Origin: a virus
Direction: 5' to 3' (one strand)
Length of the DNA: 64,000 nt
IMG/VR virus record: IMGVR_UViG_3300030380_005901
Coordinates: 95,563-159,562 of that record
The notes under the pieces were generated by a model. The model was not told the origin of the DNA and ran no database searches. It was given only the letters and a program-made list of their open reading frames with translations. The stretch's first letter is position 1. Each line of letters begins with the position of its first letter. Below, one piece after another: positions 60,916-64,000 of the stretch. The position numbers and the translations under genes were made by a program.

Positions 60916-61495
60916 ATCTATAAATGTATGGTATGATTTTTTTATTGTTATAATCTACACACCCTATACATTTATTAAATATTTCATTTTCAGATAAAGT
61001 TACCTTAGAAAGTTGATTTATTTTATGTTTAATTTTATCTATATCTAAACCTAAAAATAATAATATTTTTAAGTCTAATCCAAAAACTAAATTTTTATCG
61101 TATAAATATACCATATCATCATTAATAATTGTAATAATATTATTTAATGAATATATTTTTCTTATTATTTTTCTTATTTTTTTAGGATTATCATGTATTA
61201 AATCAACAAAAACATAACTATTTTTATTATCTATAAAATCCAAACATCTGTGTTGAAATTTTTTTAAGTCTATTTCTAAATCTACTTTTCTTTCATTATT
61301 ATTAAAAGTCCAAAAAGTTTTATCATCAATTTTCTTATTTAGTATTGAAACATTTTCTTCACCATAAATTTCTTTAGTTGCATCCCAACCAATAATTAAT
61401 GTTATAAAATTATCGTTTATTTGTGAAATATTTTCACAAACATTATATTTTTTATCTGAAAATTTATCTTTAGTTACTATATTTCCAATATACAT
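60872..61495 (-). CDS. Hypothetical protein with early-type motif
   Basis: A 207-residue alpha/beta protein. Segments such as FITLIIGWDATKEIYG (30-45), DDKTFWTFNNNERKVD and SYVFVDLIHDNPKKIR recall conserved unknown proteins of marine T4-like phages, by memory only. TATATTTG lies exactly four bases upstream of the ATG, and the gene overlaps the 137-residue gene, so the two form an early-type unit between virion genes. Function unknown. Confidence 0.6.
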   Translation of the reverse strand: MYIGNIVTKDKFSDKKYNVCENISQINDNFITLIIGWDATKEIYGEENVSILNKKIDDKTFWTFNNNERKVDLEIDLKKFQHRCLDFIDNKNSYVFVDLIHDNPKKIRKIIRKIYSLNNIITIINDDMVYLYDKNLVFGLDLKILLFLGLDIDKIKHKINQLSKVTLSENEIFNKCIGCVDYNNKKIIPYIYRYGTTDKNNHTSIIC

Positions 61496-61499
61496 ATTA

Positions 61500-61507
61500 C
61501 AAATATA
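61500..61507 (-). promoter_or_regulatory. TATATTTG motif (early-type)
   Basis: Minus-strand TATATTTG four bases (TAAT) upstream of the ATG at 61495, the same sequence and spacing as for primase. Confidence 0.5.
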
Positions 61508-61531
61508 CTATTTTTTTATGTTAAAAACAAA

Positions 61532-64000
61532 CTATGTAGTGGATGGTGCAATAGTTAAATCAGAATTTTTATTTTCTTTATATAAATTTACTCCTTTATT
61601 TTTAAATTTAGTACCACCAACTGTTTGACCTATTAATTTATCTCCACCACCTTTTACCGGTAAAGTGTTTAAAACTATTGCAAAGTTTTCAAACGAATCT
61701 TCTATATCTTTTCCATCTTTAAAATTTAAACTATTTACAGTATGATTAAAATTCTCAGCTTGTCCACCATTTGCCCAACCACCAGGTGGGTAGTTTTCTT
61801 CACTTTTTAATCTCGTATCTTTTTGTGTAGATAATTCTTCAATTTTTTTGTTAATGTCGTTTATTTCTTTTTCTAACTCATCATTTTCTACCACTCTAGC
61901 AATTCTTTCTTCAGGAGAAATTGCCTTTAGTGAAAGGTTAATTTTTTCTTGATTTACTTTCATTCTTGCTTCTATTCTCGCTTTGTCTTTTTCTTGTTCA
62001 TCTATTTTGCCTTTGTTCTGATAACTACCACTATAAGGATAATTAGTCCATCTCCATGCAGATATTTCACATGATGTTTTAATGTCTATGGTATCACCAG
62101 TTAATTTAGTCATAGGTGTTTTTGTGTCTTCACTAAACCTCATATATTGATCCCTACCTATGATAGGAATAAAACCTCTAGGTCTAAAAACATAAGCGTC
62201 TTTAGTAGTATCAAAATCTCGATTACCAAATCGGTTATCGATTTGACTATATAATCCAAACCCTTTATCGCTATCTGAATTATTCCATGTTAAAACATCT
62301 ATACTAAAATTATTTGATTTTGTCATAGCATTTGCTAAGAACATAGTAACTTGTGAATTACTTTTAATACGAAATCCTTTTAAAGTATTTTTTAAATTAG
62401 TAGCTAAATTTGTGGATGCATTACTTATCCCCATAGTTATTAAATTACTTTCAGTTATAGAATCAAAATTAAAATTTTCATCAGGACCTTTATCTGCAGG
62501 AATACCGGTATTAAAATCAATTTCTTGTCTTATAGAACTTTGAAGTAAAATAGGTTCTGTTTCTAATGTATCGTCTAAACCTATATTTAAAAAAGTAGTC
62601 ATTTTATCTACAACTGGTGTTATATATTTACTTTGTCTTACACCAGTAAAAGATGTAGTCATATGGTTAGGGGTGATATTATGTGTAACATTTAAAATCA
62701 TATATGCACCATCGAAAAAAGGTACATTGTCTAATTGAAAATACATCATAGGTTGAATATTCATACAACCTAAAGCTTCAACACTACAAGTATATGAACG
62801 AGATCTAAACATCTTATATAAATCTGTACCTTGATAAGTCCTACTAGTACCACCTCTTTTATCAATTAAGTCAGTTAATGTTTTATGGTATTCCGCAGTA
62901 TCTTTGTGTTCTTGTTGATTCAATGATACACTTTTAAAAACTGTTTGGTTTTCTGTACCAAATGATACTCTAAAACCAACTAAATTGATGTTATCTTCAG
63001 AAGCATTAGATACTGATTTACCTTTAGCTTCTCTTCTAAGTCTCCTTTTTTCTTTTCTACTTTGTTGTCTTGCTTGTCTTTTTTCTGACTTCTTTGGTGC
63101 TAAAATATCAGAAGGTGGAAAATCCAAATTAAACCCATCGTTTTTAAATGTATATCTATTTTGTTCTTCTATATTTAATACTTGTGACGCACCTCCTGCG
63201 TAAATGCAAAGATATGTTGGACCACTACTATCATTTCTATCCGAAATATTAGTTATAGGTTTAAACATAGTAGAAACTTCTTCCGGGTCTCTATAGTTAA
63301 CATAATTAGGTAGTATTTGAAAAAGAAAATTACTGTCTCTAAGTAATTTAGACATATAAAAATACATATTAGTAGTTAAATTTTGACTTATACTAATAAC
63401 ACTTTCTAAATTTATTATAGCTTTATCACCAATATCGTTAAACCCCCTATCAACAAACCTAAAATACTTAAATAAGTCTTTATTGTCTTTGGCACAAGCG
63501 TTAAAAGCTAATTCCCTTTTGGATGTGTTACCTGCCACCCATCTATCGTATACATTTTTTATACTATTATATGCAGCTTGTTTAATATCCTCCATATTAT
63601 TAGTCTGATCAGTTGATTCTGTTTTATTTGTTTTACCATCACTACTTTTAATTTCTGTATTAAAACTTTGTTTAAATTTATTTAAATAATTGTTAAAATT
63701 GACTGAATCAAAATCTGAAGAACTAGTTTCATTAGTTACAACAATTAATTTTTCTGTTTCTTTTAATAAGGTTGTTAAATTTATACCTTTTTTAAACTTT
63801 TCATCAATAGATAAATCATCATTAGAATATTCTATTACCGCTTTACTAAATTTAGAAAAACTTCCATCATTTACCCATTTAGTAAAATAATCTATTAAAT
63901 TATTTTTTGTCTGTACTGGTAACTCTAACAAACTACTATTTAAACTTGTTTGTTTACCATACCATAAAGGTTTAATATATGTTGTTTGTGTGGGTATAGA
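61532..64000 (-). CDS. Baseplate hub-like structural protein, 5' end beyond the window
   Basis: The frame is open to the right edge of the window, so the N-terminus is missing; 822 residues are visible. A segment CSVEALGCMNIQPMMYFQLD, then NVPFFDGAYMILNVTHNITPNHMTTSFTG, resembles the hub/late-control domain of contractile tails (PG-Y-F-x-V ... GxY.V..V.H...). It also has GGWANGGQAENFNH near the C-terminus, a Lys/Arg-rich insert (about 312-330 of the visible part) and coiled coils. It probably forms part of the central baseplate or tail hub. A TTG at 63931 could be mistaken for a start, but sequence continuity argues against it. Confidence 0.6.
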   Translation of the reverse strand, partial: SIPTQTTYIKPLWYGKQTSLNSSLLELPVQTKNNLIDYFTKWVNDGSFSKFSKAVIEYSNDDLSIDEKFKKGINLTTLLKETEKLIVVTNETSSSDFDSVNFNNYLNKFKQSFNTEIKSSDGKTNKTESTDQTNNMEDIKQAAYNSIKNVYDRWVAGNTSKRELAFNACAKDNKDLFKYFRFVDRGFNDIGDKAIINLESVISISQNLTTNMYFYMSKLLRDSNFLFQILPNYVNYRDPEEVSTMFKPITNISDRNDSSGPTYLCIYAGGASQVLNIEEQNRYTFKNDGFNLDFPPSDILAPKKSEKRQARQQSRKEKRRLRREAKGKSVSNASEDNINLVGFRVSFGTENQTVFKSVSLNQQEHKDTAEYHKTLTDLIDKRGGTSRTYQGTDLYKMFRSRSYTCSVEALGCMNIQPMMYFQLDNVPFFDGAYMILNVTHNITPNHMTTSFTGVRQSKYITPVVDKMTTFLNIGLDDTLETEPILLQSSIRQEIDFNTGIPADKGPDENFNFDSITESNLITMGISNASTNLATNLKNTLKGFRIKSNSQVTMFLANAMTKSNNFSIDVLTWNNSDSDKGFGLYSQIDNRFGNRDFDTTKDAYVFRPRGFIPIIGRDQYMRFSEDTKTPMTKLTGDTIDIKTSCEISAWRWTNYPYSGSYQNKGKIDEQEKDKARIEARMKVNQEKINLSLKAISPEERIARVVENDELEKEINDINKKIEELSTQKDTRLKSEENYPPGGWANGGQAENFNHTVNSLNFKDGKDIEDSFENFAIVLNTLPVKGGGDKLIGQTVGGTKFKNKGVNLYKENKNSDLTIAPSTT

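Noticed and set aside
63862-63931. TTG start for the hub-like gene at 63931
   Set aside because: The frame stays open with sensible coding sequence to the window edge, so the gene is truncated by the window rather than starting there.
1-64000. Prophage or lysogeny functions (integrase, repressor, attachment site)
   Set aside because: No tyrosine or serine recombinase, CI-like repressor or att-like repeat was seen. The gene set is that of a virulent T4-type phage.

Overview
The window is a contiguous piece of a large, strictly lytic-looking, T4-type myovirus genome. It is very AT-rich and gene-dense, and all but two genes lie on the minus strand. Genes for a T4-like replication and recombination apparatus can be read directly: UvsX/RecA recombinase, gp32-like single-strand binding protein, FEN-type RNase H, gp41/DnaB-like helicase, TOPRIM primase and gp46/gp47 (Rad50/Mre11). 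Two baseplate-wedge proteins (gp25 and gp6/baseplate-J) head a tail and fibre locus of about 27 kb. The terminase, portal, capsid, DNA polymerase and clamp genes are not in view, so this is a partial genome.

The host is probably a member of the Bacteroidota, most likely flavobacteria-like. Five things support this. The phage sigma factor resembles the short Bacteroidota primary sigma. There is a small histone-H1-like (Hc1-type) protein. A 164-residue protein ends in a DUF6576-like motif. A tail protein carries a beta-propeller of the kind found in Bacteroidota surface and secreted proteins. Finally, start codons are preceded by AT-rich sequence rather than Shine-Dalgarno sites, and several early-type genes are preceded by TATATTTG, matching the Bacteroidota -7 element TAnnTTTG.

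Layout from left to right. 1-7.1 kb: a PD-(D/E)XK-like protein, a Nudix hydrolase, two peptidoglycan hydrolases (NlpC/P60 and amidase_3) and small proteins including the H1-like one. 7.2-12.8 kb: probable virion proteins and a lysis/envelope block (amidase_2-like enzyme, candidate spanin-like pair, multi-pass membrane protein). 12.9-19.1 kb: sigma factor, gp46, a repeat/coiled-coil protein, gp47 and a RecB/Cas4-like nuclease. 19.15-21.05 kb: a plus-strand multidomain protein. 21.05-24.8 kb: tRNA-Arg(TCT), tRNA-Leu(TAA), small ORFs, a cyclic-phosphate receiver-like protein, a GIY-YIG protein, primase and a RuvC-like resolvase. 24.9-52.4 kb: tail, fibre and baseplate genes including a 2765-residue protein. 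52.5-59.4 kb: B12-dependent ribonucleotide reductase, helicase, RNase H, UvsX and gp32. 59.5-64 kb: an acidic virion-type protein, two unknown overlapping genes and a baseplate-hub-like protein that runs off the window.

Two recurring upstream motifs appear to divide the genome. TATATTTG precedes several DNA-metabolism and regulatory genes. ATATTTATA precedes mainly structural genes, often directly after a strong hairpin terminator. The sigma gene lies in a TATATTTG-type unit that ends at a terminator followed at once by an ATATTTATA motif. This suggests, by inference, an early-to-late switch.

The most interesting points are the two-motif transcription layout, a short (K/R)-I-x-I-(S/T)-E-x-Q tag attached to several otherwise unrelated enzymes, the host-like beta-propeller inside a tail protein, a gp32 ending in a bacterial SSB-type DDLPF tip, and cysteine-rich tail proteins, one with an embedded hydrophobic segment.
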